Part shown: piece by piece, positions 1-12,100 of the stretch
Numbering within the stretch: the stretch's first letter is position 1
How the letters are laid out: every line of letters starts with the position of its first letter
Assembly (NCBI GenBank): GCA_023678885.1
Contig: CM042979.1
Location: forward strand, 23,674,981-23,738,980
DNA: 64,000 nt
Direction of reading: 5' to 3'
Origin: Pogostemon cablin
Lineage: Eukaryota > Streptophyta > Magnoliopsida > Lamiales > Lamiaceae
Translations under genes and position numbers: made by a program
The notes under the pieces: generated by a model
Database searches by the model: none
What the model saw: only the letters and a program-made list of their open reading frames with translations
Told to the model about the DNA's origin: nothing

Positions 1-1338
1 ATAACTAAAATCAGAGATCGGACGAGGAAGTTATGCTTTAAATCGTGAAGTCGCGCAGCTGCTAGCGAGAATTTCTGAGAATTTCCAAATATTTCCGAAA
101 ATTACCTATTTCTTGGAGCACAATTAATCTCCTTTTCACATAATCCTCCATGATTCACCCATATATTTTATTTCCTTATTTAATTCCCTTTTCATACCTA
201 TATATATTTTACATCATTATTCATGTGAGTAGAGAGCCACAAATCCATCCTACACTCCACAAGGGGGATCACCCCACAACCATCATCCACATCCTTTCCT
301 CCATCCATCCATCACTTTGAAGATTCATTCGTGGAATCAAGAGGAGAACCAAGAGGAGGATTCAAGATGGAGAAGGACGCGACGACTCCCACATCTAGGG
401 TTTATTTTGTTTCCTAATTTATCTTATAATTTTCCAGATATCCGAGTAAGATCTATCCAACATCCATGATTGTTCTTCTCAACATCATGGGCTCGAGCCT
501 TTTTGGTAGAACTAGGGTTGTGAAGGTTTTTACGAATTAATTAAATTTTCATGTGTAAACTCCGTACAACACTACTTGTGGATTTATTTTATATATGATT
601 ATGCTTTCTTAATCCATATTCACGGTCATTTTGTGCATTTTCAATTGGTATATAGAGTCTAAATATATATCTTGGTTGTAGATTGAGTGCGTTCACCGCT
701 GAATAGGATTCCATGTTATGATTCTAAGTGAGGGGACTCCAAAACTTCATTAGAACTATCATATATGAATACTTATTAATTGAATTGAATTTGGGTTATT
801 AAGTAGGATAAAGAGGATAATTTTATAGTACATATAAAGGGAGATCATATCGGGTTAGAGTACCAATTAGCCAGGAAAATAATTAATACGGATAGTACCT
901 AGAAAGGGGGGTGGAATTATATCTCTTGCTCCGAGGTTAATCACACGTGTTACACACGTGTCTACTTGTGTCTATAGAGTAGATATGCATGATTTAGTGA
1001 CGCGTCCATATTCCACAAGGTAGAGTCGGACATCAACACACGGAAGGAAAATTAATGAGTTAAACTGGATTATCCTAGAGCTACCTATTCTTCATTCTTG
1101 AGTCACATTCGTATTCTTCTAGTGTTTATTTTATTTTAACTGTTATTTAATTTTCAGCGTATTAGTATTAGATTAAAATCCCAAACCTTATAGCCTTGTC
1201 TTAATTAATTTAGTTAATAATTAAATTGATAATACGCCGTCCTTTGGGTTTGATAATCACTTGGTCGCTTGTTTAAGCTGCAACTGATATTCTTAATACT
1301 TGGGGATTAATTTTGCGTATAAAGAAAATGCGCATCAA
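1..1338 (+). mobile_element. Ty3/gypsy family G LTR, 3' part, cut by window edge
   Basis: This segment aligns by eye with the two LTRs of the gypsy element at 28557-36613, in the opposite orientation. Shared landmarks are the GATGGAGAAGGACGCGA-type block near 366, the AGGGTTTATTTTG block and the terminal GCGCATCA at 1331-1338. No internal region follows it, so it is a solo LTR or the 3' LTR of an element starting left of the window. Its right flank is in the middle of a family C LTR, so it inserted into that LTR. Confidence 0.8.
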
Positions 1339-2312
1339 TAACCTCGACACGTCAGTATTTATTTCTTTAATTCATCAATGGGTGAGATTTAAAAGTTAAA
1401 TCAATATGCTCGGTGAGTTGGGAGATGGTGCTGTCTCTACGGTGTGCTGTTGATTGTGGAAGGAATCTATGTTCTAACAGAATTGGTTGATGATGTCCCA
1501 TTGAGGAGCTCATAATGATTATCATGTAAACCCTGCATGTTGATTTATTCTGGCACGATAATAAGGTTGAGTGGTACTACTCTTGGTAAATATATTAATT
1601 AATGGAGTTTTCAGTAACTTAATTAATTAATGGGCATTGAATCTTAAATACGGGGAGACTAACGGGCTCATAATAAGAAGGAGCTTATAACGTAATTTGG
1701 GATTAGGGTGGCAGTGCAATAATACTTCTTTAGTGGACTGATTTATTATTATTGGACTTAAGTATAAGTTTTGGGCTAAACTTGAATGTTTAAGCCCAAT
1801 GGAGGCCCAAACCCTAATTTCTCCTCCTGGTCCCTGTTGTAGCCTATATAATAACCAATCTCATCAATCTGGATATAAGTTTTACACGCCTAAACATGTG
1901 AAAGATAGATTAGGGATGTAGACTGAGATCATCTTGTAGATCGTTGCCCACACAATGTCAAGACGTGGCTTAGGAATACAACAGAAGATCGGAAGGTTGT
2001 TTACTGCTGCTGTTTGTCAACTTCTACGATTTTTATAAAAAAATCTTATAGAACTCCAAACCATACGTATGATACACCGTTGTAAAGCTACAGAAGAGAG
2101 AATCGTTTTGGCGTATAGATCACTCAAATCGGATTTCAGATGAGAGAGTAATATCCAAAACGGTGAGACTACGCAGGCTACTGGTGAGAATCTTTCTTCT
2201 TCAACATACCCTAGTGAAAGGTAATACGTTTCTATAATTTCTTGCTTCTGCTGATTTAAAAACGTATGGAACCCTAACGATTCACATTAACTAAAAGATC
2301 CAAACACCAACA
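1339..2312 (+). mobile_element. Ty1/copia-type family C LTR, 3' part, interrupted by the family G LTR
   Basis: The sequence from ACCTCGACACG (about 1341) to the terminal CCAACA (2307-2312) matches the family C copies at 22316-23455 (+), 16410-17378 (-) and 42671-43883 (-). Shared blocks include the CAATGGGTGAGATT region, the ATGATAATAAGG block and a GATCGTTGCCCACACAA block near the 3' end. A TATA-like stretch (CTATATAATAA) lies near 1845. It ends inside an older copia gag sequence, which suggests a solo LTR nested there. Confidence 0.75.
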
Positions 2313-2740
2313 ATGATATTGTCTCGTCTTCCTTCATCCTCAAGCTCTCGAATTGCACGTTCAACGTCCTCGCCTTTGCCATTTTGACACTTTTAGATCC
2401 TTCGCAATGCTCTTGAAGCCGAAACCCAAGCATCTTTTGCTGATATACAGTTCTGGATCAGGTTGAATATCACTGTATCAACTGATGAGTTGATTGCATT
2501 GAGTGCTCTGTAGATCAGCATCGACTGATTGTTCTCCTCAATAGTCCATTCAAGCTCATTCTTGATGATTTGATCTCCATCATTGTCTTAAACTGTGGGG
2601 GGTGTCCAGCCTTCCAGAATGGTCTTCCAAGCACGTTCATCCATTGACTTGATGTGACTCCTCATTCGGCTCTTCCACAAGGCATAATTGATTCCATCAA
2701 GTATGGGAGGACGGTTTATCGATCCAGCGGAGTAATCCAT
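2313..2740 (-). pseudogene. Degraded Ty1/copia gag (DUF4219/UBN2 type), truncated
   Basis: Translating the minus strand from the ATG at 2740 gives a copia-type Gag N-terminus: a PPILDGINYALWKSRM motif is followed by KSMDERAW and EGWTPPT, then a stop, and further on RALNAINSSVD and ISAKDAWVS. This is the usual order of plant copia Gag/UBN2 domains, which bind and package the element RNA. A stop follows the GWTPPT motif and the frame is cut at 2312 by the family C LTR, so it is not functional. The primer binding site and LTR of the same element lie just to the right. Confidence 0.7.
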
Positions 2741-2790
2741 GACACTTCAACACTTAACACCAGGAATCAACACTTAGTACCGTCAAGTGT

Positions 2791-2804
2791 TGGCTCTGAT
2801 GCCA
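2791..2804 (-). promoter_or_regulatory. Primer binding site (initiator tRNA-Met type) of the copia remnant
   Basis: On the minus strand this reads TGGCATCAGAGCCA, one base from the classic plant copia PBS TGGTATCAGAGC. It lies two bases inside the putative LTR end and about 50 bases upstream of the gag ATG. Confidence 0.7.
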
Positions 2805-2806
2805 CT

Positions 2807-3684
2807 TGTCATTGCGCTCTATGGTGTAAGTGTGTTTACATCAGTGATGTTGTCCTTAATATGGTAACACTTCGTATAACACCGACTCTTATCAGAATGA
2901 AACTTGAATACGAGATTGCAAGTTTGTACAATAGAAGACTTAACACACAAAATTACTCAATCTTTTTACAAACTTATGAATAAGTTTGTAGCAGCCTCAT
3001 GGCAAAAATATCACTAACTTGGAAAAAGTAATTTACAAAAAACAGATTCAAAAAGATGGAAACATTCCTTCCACTCTTCGAATACACACACGAATATAAA
3101 TCCTAAACAAACTTCCAAATGGCAAAATCTAGATTGTTAGATCTAGATCCTACTTCAAGTATCCACTTCCACTGCCTGTGAATAGTACACATAAAACATA
3201 CGGGATAATACTATATACGTGATACAGAACGAGATGTTACAACAACAGTGAAAACACTACAAGAGGAACGTAGTCGAATAAACTCTATGTCCGGCGACTC
3301 TCTTTGTAGGAACACTCCAAGTTTTTTCATGCCACAGGAATGAAGTCTGACAGCTTCTATTTTGAGAAGTGAATCATGGAGCAGGCTTCTTCAGATAAAT
3401 GGTCTACTAGGAGATATAGAAACCACCCATAATCAGCAAATAACCAACCCACTACAATGGGTAGTTATCTTCAACTTCTAGAATCTTCTGGACTTCTAGA
3501 ACTTTCTGGATTGCTCTCCAGACTTGTGGGTCCTATTCAGCAAGATCTTCATTCAACTGCCACAATCCTGAAAGCAACATCAAGCACAACACCACATGAA
3601 CATGTTAGTGGTTATATAATAACTGGTGGAGGATCGGTGTGATTTCAGATATGACGACACTGGCCTCAACACTTCACATCAACA
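2807..3684 (-). mobile_element. 5' LTR of the copia remnant
   Basis: On the minus strand the segment begins TGTTGATGTG (3684) and ends AATGACA (2807), directly before the PBS, giving TG...CA ends and a length of 878 bp. A TATATAA stretch near 3613 could serve as its promoter. The partner LTR is not in the window, so the outer boundary is inferred from the terminal dinucleotides only. Confidence 0.5.
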
Positions 3685-4106
3685 ATTGTAAAAGCCTTCA
3701 CATGTTCTGTCTGCTTTTTTGGCACCCTGAGATCACCCAATAAACTTAATCAGTAACAAAAACCATAGCTAGCAAGTTTTATCATTGAGAAACCAATAAG
3801 TTAGACACGAGAGTGATAAGAGAGCTTACATCTTTACTTGCAATGATAACACCCTTTCCCATCTTTGCATTCTTGTGTATTATAAAAGTTATAAAAGCAA
3901 AGCACAGATATGATTGAATGAAAACTGATTAAAAGTTCAAAATTAAAGGCTTTAATTCAAGTTTATAAAGTGTTTGTGAATCTATGATTATGAGAACAAA
4001 TCAAGCACTTTTATCATTCAAAATAACAAGTGTGAACTGATAAACTGAAACATGTCTAGCATATTAATATGGAGAGCTGGTATAATCAAACAATTTAACA
4101 TGGTGC
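3685..4106. other. Intergenic, AT-rich, nothing recognised
   Basis: No coding motif, terminal repeat or RNA gene was recognised here. The last five bases (GGTGC) are the left target-site copy of the solo LTR that follows. Confidence 0.6.
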
Positions 4107-5808
4107 TGATGAGTGTGTAAATTCACGTGTTTTGAGCTCTGATTCATGTGATAATGATGTAAGATTTGATCTTAAGTCAAGATAAATCGAGTTGTATTGT
4201 AGAAAGTCATGAATCAAGTGTGTTTTAGTCCAATTGAGTGGATTTTTGAAGGAAAACAGACTAGAAGTGATCGGAACTGAAGAAAGGGTGTCGAAGACAC
4301 CGGTTCGACCAAGCAGGGGCATGGTTCGACCAAGTAGAGAGTGGTTCGACCAGTATTCCTGGTCAAACCAGGCGTCAAAAAGTCGCCAAGAGTGTGGTTC
4401 GACCACGACACTGTGGTTTGACCAAGCATAATGGTCGAACCATGGTCGAACCAGAAGCATAAGTTTTTGCAATTGCAGTTCAACTACGAAGCTTCCGGTT
4501 CGAGGTGTCATTTGGGTCAAATCGGAGACCTGCCAGTAATTTACAGGTCGATTCAACCTGTGGTTCGACCAGCTGTTATTGGTTCGACCAAGGCCTTAAG
4601 TCAAACTGATGCACTGGACATGTCCGGATCCATATTTTTACATCTTCAGTGTGTGTTTTTGCTCAAAAAACCATTCTAGGTCCGTAAGGAGAACTAGCAA
4701 GTATAAAAGGAAGACCTTACGCAAGGGAAAAGAGAGTCATTCACCACCTTCATTATACACAACATCTAAAACCCTACCACCATCCACGGAGCTGTGGAGA
4801 GAGTTTCGTCTGTCGAATCAAGTGAGAATCAAGTGAAAATTCAAGATGGAGAGAGACGCGATGGTGCTCGCAGCTACGGTTTACTTCGCATCTTAATTTA
4901 TCTTGTAATTTTCAAGACTATGGGTAAGATCTATTCAACCATCATGATTGTTCTTCGATCAATCATGGGCTAGAACCGCTTCGGTAGTTCTAGGGTTTAT
5001 GAAGGTTTGATAAGTAAATTAAACTCTGGTGTGTATACTCCGTATAATACTACTTGTGGTTTATTTTATATAAGATTATCCGTTTTTAATTCATACTCAG
5101 AGTTATTTTACGCATCATTAATTGTTATGTAGAGTTTGAATACATATATTGATTATTGATTGAGTGTGTTCACTGCTGAGCAAGATTCTATGTTATGATT
5201 CTAAGTGAAGGGATTCCGAAGTCTCATTAGAACTATATTATATGAATACTTGTTAATTGAATCTTATTCGGGTTAATAAGTAGGATAAAGAGTATAACTT
5301 CATAGTACCTATAAAGGGAGATCATATCGGGTTAGAGTACTTAGTGCACGGGAAATAATTGATACTGATAGTACCTAGAAAGGAGGTGAGTTATATCTCT
5401 TGCTCCAAGAATATTCACACGTGTCACATGCTTATTTACTTGTGTCTATAGAGTAGGTTTGCATGGTTTAGTGATGCTTCCATACTCCACAAGGTAGAAT
5501 CGGACATTGATACACGAAAGGGAAATTAATAAGTAAAACGGGATGGCCCGAAGGACTACCTATCTTCTCACTTATTCACTTCCATTCGATCTCTACTGTT
5601 TATTATTTTAATTATTCTTTTAATTATTTAGTTATTGGTTATTTAATCACACAACTATTTTGCCATAGTAGTCTTAATACATTAAAATATAATTAAATTA
5701 ATAATAATACGTCCTTTAAGTTCGATAATCACTTAGTCGCTTATCAAAGCTATAATAGCATCCTTCATACTTGGGGATTAATATTATGTGTTGAGAAAAC
5801 ACTCATCA
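4107..5808 (+). mobile_element. Family G solo LTR with near-perfect target duplication
   Basis: The LTR starts TGATGAGTGTG and ends ACACTCATCA. Flanking 5-mers are GGTGC (4102-4106) and GTTGC (5809-5813), four of five matching, as expected for an old gypsy insertion. The 3' two-thirds match the LTRs at 28557-30472 and 34641-36613 in reverse. A TATA box (GTATAAAAGG, about 4702) precedes the conserved R/U5-like region. No internal domain is present, so the element was reduced by LTR-LTR recombination. It sits next to the AGPase pseudogene fragment. Confidence 0.8.
4305..4595. repeat. Array of GGTTCGACC / GGTCGAACC motifs in the solo LTR
   Basis: About ten copies of a 9-bp motif occur in both orientations (for example 4322-4331, 4342-4351, 4395-4404, 4433-4441, 4443-4451, 4561-4570, 4581-4590), some with one substitution. 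Inversely oriented neighbours can fold into short hairpins. The same motif recurs in the other family G LTRs and in the family G gag region. Confidence 0.8.
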
Positions 5809-5877
5809 GTTGCCTAAAAATATGAGTTGTCTTAAAAATTAATAAAAACACAACATCAGTTGCACGTCAAAGCCTAC

Positions 5878-6185
5878 CTGATTTTGGTATTGCGTCCAAC
5901 ACCAATGGGAATCTTTCCTTGAGCGAGCAGAGCTGTAATTTTAGATTCTGTTTGATACTAATCAGCACCCATCGTCGTTGTATTCAGAAAGACCAAGTGT
6001 TACATTAGACCATTGTACAATAACAAGTTAGTAAGAGAGAGAGATGGGCCAAATAAGAACATAAGAATTGTATAATCTACCTTAAACTCAATACCATAGT
6101 CCAAGCATTATCTAACACCTAGAATCGAGTGCTCAGTGTTATACTCTGGCAAGAAGCAATCGTTAGATATTATTGTATCTACAAT
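5878..6185 (-). pseudogene. ADP-glucose pyrophosphorylase large-subunit fragment, two exons
   Basis: Two minus-strand segments match consecutive exons of the plant AGPase large subunit, the plastid starch-synthesis enzyme making ADP-glucose. Exon A (6081-6185, 35 codons) has IVDTIIS, then EHSILGVR, a stop, then LDYGIEFK. It is bounded by an AG acceptor and a GT donor. Exon B (5878-5984) has MGAD, a stop, YQTES, then KIPIGVGRNTKI, and ends at an AG|GT donor; its acceptor reads TG in place of AG. The 96-bp intron is retained, so this is not a retrocopy. Two stops and the lost splice site mark a pseudogene. The next expected exon is absent, and a family G LTR sits 70 bp beyond. Confidence 0.75.
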
Positions 6186-7377
6186 CTGAGAGTATCCAAG
6201 CATTAGATAAACCTTGACAAGAAGTTGTAACCACTACAATAATATAACGAAGATTATCATTATACCTTGTATTTTTCTTCTCAACACCACAGTCCAAAAA
6301 CTGTTATCATCATATGCAACTACTTGCAAAGATTTTAGAGCCACTACACCAACAACAAGTATGAAACAACATGTATAGCAATGAGGGAATAATAGAATAT
6401 CACACATTTATAATGGTTTAGATTATCTAGATTCACCAGTGGTTTTAAAGTATTATAATATGATTTATCATATACATGCTTTAATTACAAAATTAAGCAT
6501 ATTTTATTTACGTATATAATAATTATACTTTAACAATAGATCGACCCACCTCACAATATGTCTCATATATACATGTAGAGTACCCTTTCTTTAAATCTTT
6601 CAAAATGATTAGTACACTTGATATTTTCCTTCTAATGGTTAATTTCCCCATAATTTTCTATGTATTAGTTATTATTTTTTAAGCATGTATCCCATATATT
6701 TCTTTAAATCTTTTAAAATGATTGGTACACTCTTTTTTTCTTTTAATGATTAATTTCCTTAAATTTTTTTATATATTTTTTTATTTTTTTTACTACATAT
6801 ATTATTGGCTTGTTTTATTTAATTTTATTTAATAAAAAAAAGTTTATGTTTTTCAAGATTTTTCATTGATCAACAATATTTAGTTAGATTTACTTAATTT
6901 ACTATATTATTAATTGAAAAAAAACTTGCAAAGATCGATTTGATTATACTAAACTTATAATAATTTTGCAACCTAAATTATTAGGCTTATTGTATTTAAA
7001 ACATTGCTACATAATCTTAAATTATTCAAAAATAAAATTTTATTTATTATTCAATTTTATATTAATATATTTTTTAAATTAAAAATTAATATTTTAAAGA
7101 TTGATTCTAGCATTACGGAAGTATGGGATTTGCCAATATCGCCTACATAGAAATTCCGTCCTAGAGTAGTAGTTATGTTTGTTTTTTTCCAAAGATTAAA
7201 GAATATAATATTTTGATGTATAGTTAATTGAGAAAAATAATATTTTAATATAAAGTGGATAATTTTATTAATTGTATGTGGGTCTCAAAGAGCTACATTA
7301 ATTATTTTGTGTAGATTTCATTTACCAAAATGAAAAACATAACTATTGAAATAAGTTGTTCGAAATGAAAATGAATA
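6186..7377. other. AT-rich intergenic DNA with possible decayed exon copies
   Basis: Between about 6190 and 6330 the minus strand has weaker echoes of AGPase exon A (a GCTTGGATACTCTC stretch and a TTGGACTGTGGTGTTGAG stretch followed by GT), perhaps decayed exon duplications. From 6400 to 7377 the sequence is AT-rich and I see no gene. Confidence 0.4.
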
Positions 7378-7470
7378 CTCCCTCCGTCCCGCCCAAAGAG
7401 ATGCATTTACTGTAACTTTTGTGAAAGCTTTATGTAGTCAAACGATGTAGTTTGATCGGGACAGAGGGAA
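7378..7470. mobile_element. Stowaway-like MITE, 93 bp
   Basis: The ends are CTCCCTCCGTCCCG and, inverted, a diverged CGGGACAGAGGGAA. TA dinucleotides flank both ends (7376-7377 and 7471-7472), the signature of Tc1/mariner-type MITEs. Confidence 0.65.
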
Positions 7471-7472
7471 TA

Positions 7473-7910
7473 GTTGTTATTGTAGAATGGAGGGAGCATA
7501 TAAAAAGTGAATATATTTTAATAAAGAAATGAAACTCAAATTAATAAATATAATAGCAATAAGCTATTTTCATAAACATTTTTGTTGGTATTAAATAAAA
7601 GTGAACTTTCTTTTAGTTGAATGGCCAAAATATTTTTTAAATAATAATTACTAGTTAAAATTTTGAAAAAGTGGCACTCGTGACTTCTTTTTTAATTAGG
7701 ATGTAATTTGATTTCATTTCACTAATAACACATTATTCCCTCCACGTACTCGAAATCAGCGCGCCAAAATATAATAAAAAAATAAAAAAGCATAAAAGAA
7801 GCGCGAATAGGCGTGCATTCCTGACTGTGGTTTCATTTCTCAATTTCCCTTAGAAGGATTAGATTTCATTTCTTCCTTCCCTTGCTTTTTCTTTTTATTT
7901 GTCTGCGTAA
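7473..7910. other. AT-rich spacer, nothing recognised
   Basis: No ORF with recognisable motifs, RNA gene or terminal repeat was found. Confidence 0.5.
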
Positions 7911-9170
7911 TTGATAAGTTATATTTTAGCACAATTATTTGGTTGAAATTCATGTTTATTTGATTAATTTATATGCTAATTTGGGTGCTTAAATTGACTT
8001 ATCTTGTCTTTGATTAATTAGAGCTTTAGTATTATAATTTTATATGGAAGCAGGTTGTTTTGTGAAGAAAATTCGTTGCTGTCAGTGGGGAACTGCGAAA
8101 ATTCAGAATAAATAAGGAAGGTTGGTTGAGAGGATCACAGATTTATTTGGGTCATTTCACATGTTATTTTTGGGGATCAAGACACGGTATTTTTAGTGGA
8201 AAAAAGAAAAGATCTTGACATATTTTTGGAAGCATGAATAAGAAAAGAGATCAAGTAATAGAAGGAGGAGATATTGTTTTATTTTTGGGATGTAATACAC
8301 GATATATTTTTGGGCTGTAAAACACGGGAATTTTAAGATGAGATTGGCGTGAAGTATCGGGACATCTCCAAGATAGAATTGACGAGAAATTCAAGAACAC
8401 CATCGGACATCATCTGGTTTTATTATTTTTAATTTCGTTTTTGCTATGAGCATGCAGACTAATCCCTTTATCTAGTTTAGGATTCGTGAACCTCCCGTTG
8501 AATTGTAGTTTAATTATTTAGAGTTTTACATTGAATCATGCGTGAAAATTTATTATATTACATGCTTTGATATTCTTAATTGTTGTTTAATAATTATTTT
8601 AGCCTGATCAACTATTTAATTGTTAAACTGCTGAATGTTATTCCATGAATTATAATCCCTAATTGTTGTAGGAATTAGATTAAGTAACAAATAGAGATTG
8701 TTCCCTCTAAGTGTAATATGATCTAGGTTGTATGATATCTAGTCGGATTTCGTAGCCTAATAATCATATATTTAGAGTTTTAATGCATTTATGAGTTCGA
8801 ATCCATAGGATCACTCATAGATAGTTCAACTTAGTGGTAGTACCCTAATTGATAAACTTAAGAACATTAGGGGTTTGAGTTTGTACGCTAGGCTAGATGT
8901 TTAATTCTTGTAATTAATGAATTTAGTAAATGGGAGGGGATCGACATCCTAAACTAGGCTTTTATCAATTGGTTAAGTTTATAATTAATTTTCATCTACT
9001 TTGTTATTTAAATATTGAGTTGATTTATTATTTGAGTTTTTATCAATTTTTCACAAACAAAACCCCCTTATTTATTTTAATCGTTTTGAAAACTTAGATT
9101 TAATTAAAATTTATTATACTCTCTTGGGTTCGACCCGAACTTACCATTATACTAAATATTTTAGTAAATC
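7911..9170 (+). mobile_element. Candidate gypsy/LARD-type LTR
   Basis: The segment begins TGATAAGTTATATTTTAGCAC. Near its end it has CTCTTGGGTTCGACCCGAAC followed by a CTTACCATTATACTA stretch, an arrangement seen near the 3' end of many Athila/Tat-like LTRs. No second copy or clear target duplication is present, so the boundaries are estimates. A short frame after it (ATG at 9271, starting MSAQQNP) might be the start of an internal region but shows no Gag motif. Confidence 0.35.
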
Positions 9171-12100
9171 AGAAATAAATTATATTTTGGTAAGCCAACT
9201 ATCGTTAATTTTATCGTTAATTTTACAATCGATTCACATTATCCACCCAAGTTATCTTCTCCTGTTAGCGGAAATGTCAGCCCAACAGAATCCTAAAATG
9301 TTCTCTCAAGAATTTGGTGAACAGCAGTAACCGTTGATAAAGGGTGGATTAATACAGTGTGAATAGGGCGCCGAATTGATGAGGGTTACATCCCTGTGAC
9401 GTATTGAAGCCGACCAAGCATCTGATGAAGCCTGGTTTAACATAGCCATCAGGATTATCCTCGGCAGATGAACGACCTAGTGAGCCGATGAAGCTACAAA
9501 AAGTTAGGTATGTTATTCTACTCGAATGTTATCTAATCAAGAGGGGTTTGCAATTTGGAGTAAACTCAAATCCTCACAATTAATCGAAAGTAAAATTGCA
9601 TGAGAGAATTAGATTTCGATCGTGTAGCTTTTGTAGCTACTTTTTATGAGGGAGCATAGTCAGCTTAATATTTACAGCGGCTATTGGGCATAAAGAGAAT
9701 ATAGTTTAATTGCAATTAGGAAATCAAAGAATAGAGTTTGGTAATTGTGGAGTTTCTGCAGATGAGCTTTAATTGTATTTTACTTGTAGTTCCAGCTAGA
9801 AATTTATTTGTGTGGTTATTCTGGTGATGAAATAATGCATTTGTTGAATGCTGAGATGCCAACTTTGAGTAATGAGTATTAAAAATGTTAGTTAATCTCA
9901 CAAGGACTTCAAACCTTGAAAGAAAAGATTGATGCAGAGACAGGAACTATTGTAGAACGCATAATGGGCATAGAGTTTAATTAGAGTTAAAAAAACCAAA
10001 TAACACAGTATGTTACTTTTTGATTTGCACTGCAGCTGACACAGTCCTTAATCTGCAGATTAAGATGTTATAAGAAAAGGCTAAGTGTGAAAACGAGCCA
10101 TGGAACAGTCTTGCCCTGAATGAAAGTAGAGGTATATGGAATCTTGTAATCATCTTTACTCTAATTTTGTTTATAGGATTGGATCTTTAGTGTAGTGGTA
10201 AGATCAGTATGAATTGCTATCTTCTCAAGTTTTATCCAAACCATCTGAATTACTCACCAAGCCAGGAAATTAAATATATTTAATGTATGGAAAAACATCT
10301 TTATTGAAATCATGGAGTTGTAGCTCCATTTGTAACTTTTCTTTTTTTAGTCATTGAGATGATGAATTGCTGCTTTTATTGAATGTCTGACTACCAAACT
10401 TGTTTATGTTCTGCACAGTTAATAACAAATTTGTTTATGTTTTGCCTATGTTATGATGCTGCATATTCTAACTTGGTTCATTGCTGTCCGTTTATCAATT
10501 TTAAAAAAAGAGCATCATCATTCTTGCTTCTTGTTACAGTTGGTATTCCTTTCTTGATGTCTTACACTTTATTTACTCGTATTATTAGACTTGTAGTTCA
10601 CTTTTTCTCTTTCTATAAATTCTTTGTGAGTCATAACTGAGGAAGTACCTTTAGTGAGTGCAGGAGTTCTTTGTCAAGTTTACCTTCTAAATTACATTCA
10701 GAATGGCATCGTGTGTAAACTTGAGTTCCTTACGTTTTGGTTTTCTTCAGTATAATACAAATTGGTGGACTTTAAAATTGATAGCTCAACTTGAGAAATC
10801 AGTTTCTACTTTTAAAACTCAAGTCGATGGCCCTTGGTGTGGTGAAATTGGGTTGAAAAAAGACTTCTGAGTTGGTTTTTTTGCCAAGGAGGCTGTTATT
10901 ACTCTCACAAATTAGTTTAATGAAGAAGCAGTGTAAACTGAAGTATTTGATATTTTCTTTTAATTGCTTTTCATTGTTAGCATGTGTGCTGATGTTTACA
11001 AACTACAAAAATTTCTATTTAACATGTTTGTGTGAAAATGTGTTATATGTTTGTATCACCAACAATGTTGATTGGGTTGGGTATTCCATTGATCGTTGTT
11101 GTGCTTCACTGTTACTGTCACTTGGCAGATGACAATTGAAATTTTCTAGCAGTGAAGGAAGGTCTTACAAGTACCAGAAACACATAAGAAAGGTGTGACA
11201 TGCATCTCTGCAATTATGTTGTCCCAAACAGCTGCTATATTTGCATCATCTCCTTCCCACCCTTTTACTTTCATATATCATATCTAGCTATTTTCTTATA
11301 CACCTTTGACCGTATTATCTTCTGAGTTTGACATTTCTTTAGTGTGCCTTTTACTGACCATGGTGTTTAGGAATTTAATAGGTGACACATGCAACCTTTA
11401 GGGAGTTATTTCAAGCTCCATGTTAGATAATGGGTTGGCTTGGTGACTGTGAAAAGGTTTGCTAAAAAATTCAGTGACATTTTTTGTACAGTCTATAATA
11501 AATTAATGATTTTCATAATCTTGGCATTATTGTGTAATGACACCTTATTGCTTCAGAAAACCAACCTGTATGTTGGACTACTCCGCTAGGTCTTCCTGTT
11601 GTTCAACCATACTTTAAAACTAAACATCATGTAGGAACTGTTGTACAACCTGTACGTTTCGTTAATATGCTGCAATTATGTTACCATAGGAACTGATTAC
11701 AGTGACACTAATAAGTGTTAGTTGTAATCACATCTACATAGTTATCCTTGAAGGCATTAATGTCAAAAGATTACTGGTGTATGTGACTTGCCACAATAGT
11801 GCAACCACATCAGCAGATAACGGGTGGTGATGGAAATTATTACTCGACTCCCACTCCATAGTTTGGTTTAATGCACTTTCTGAGAAGTTGGAATTTGGCA
11901 TCTTAGACGTAGCATGTAAATTCATAATTGCATTATTTATTTGAGTTTTAGCATGTTAATGATTGATGCACTAACATTTTCATGGCTCAAAAGTATATTT
12001 AGAATAGGATTAAGCACCTTGTTTATTTTCAGGCGTAGAAGTCATCAATATTATATTGAATGCATGAATTGTGAATCTTAAGATAAATGTTTGGCGTTTA

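Noticed and set aside
4095..4679. Overlapping frames with WFDQ/VEP/RSNQ repeats
   Set aside because: They are six-frame readings of the GGTTCGACC array within a solo LTR, with no start or domain context.
9121..9135. Isolated GGTTCGACCC string as part of the motif arrays
   Set aside because: A single copy in a different LTR type, at the position where Athila/Tat-like LTRs normally have a similar string.
10189..10260. tRNA-like A-box string (TAGTGTAGTGGTAAGATC)
   Set aside because: No B box, no cloverleaf, no SINE tail or target repeats.
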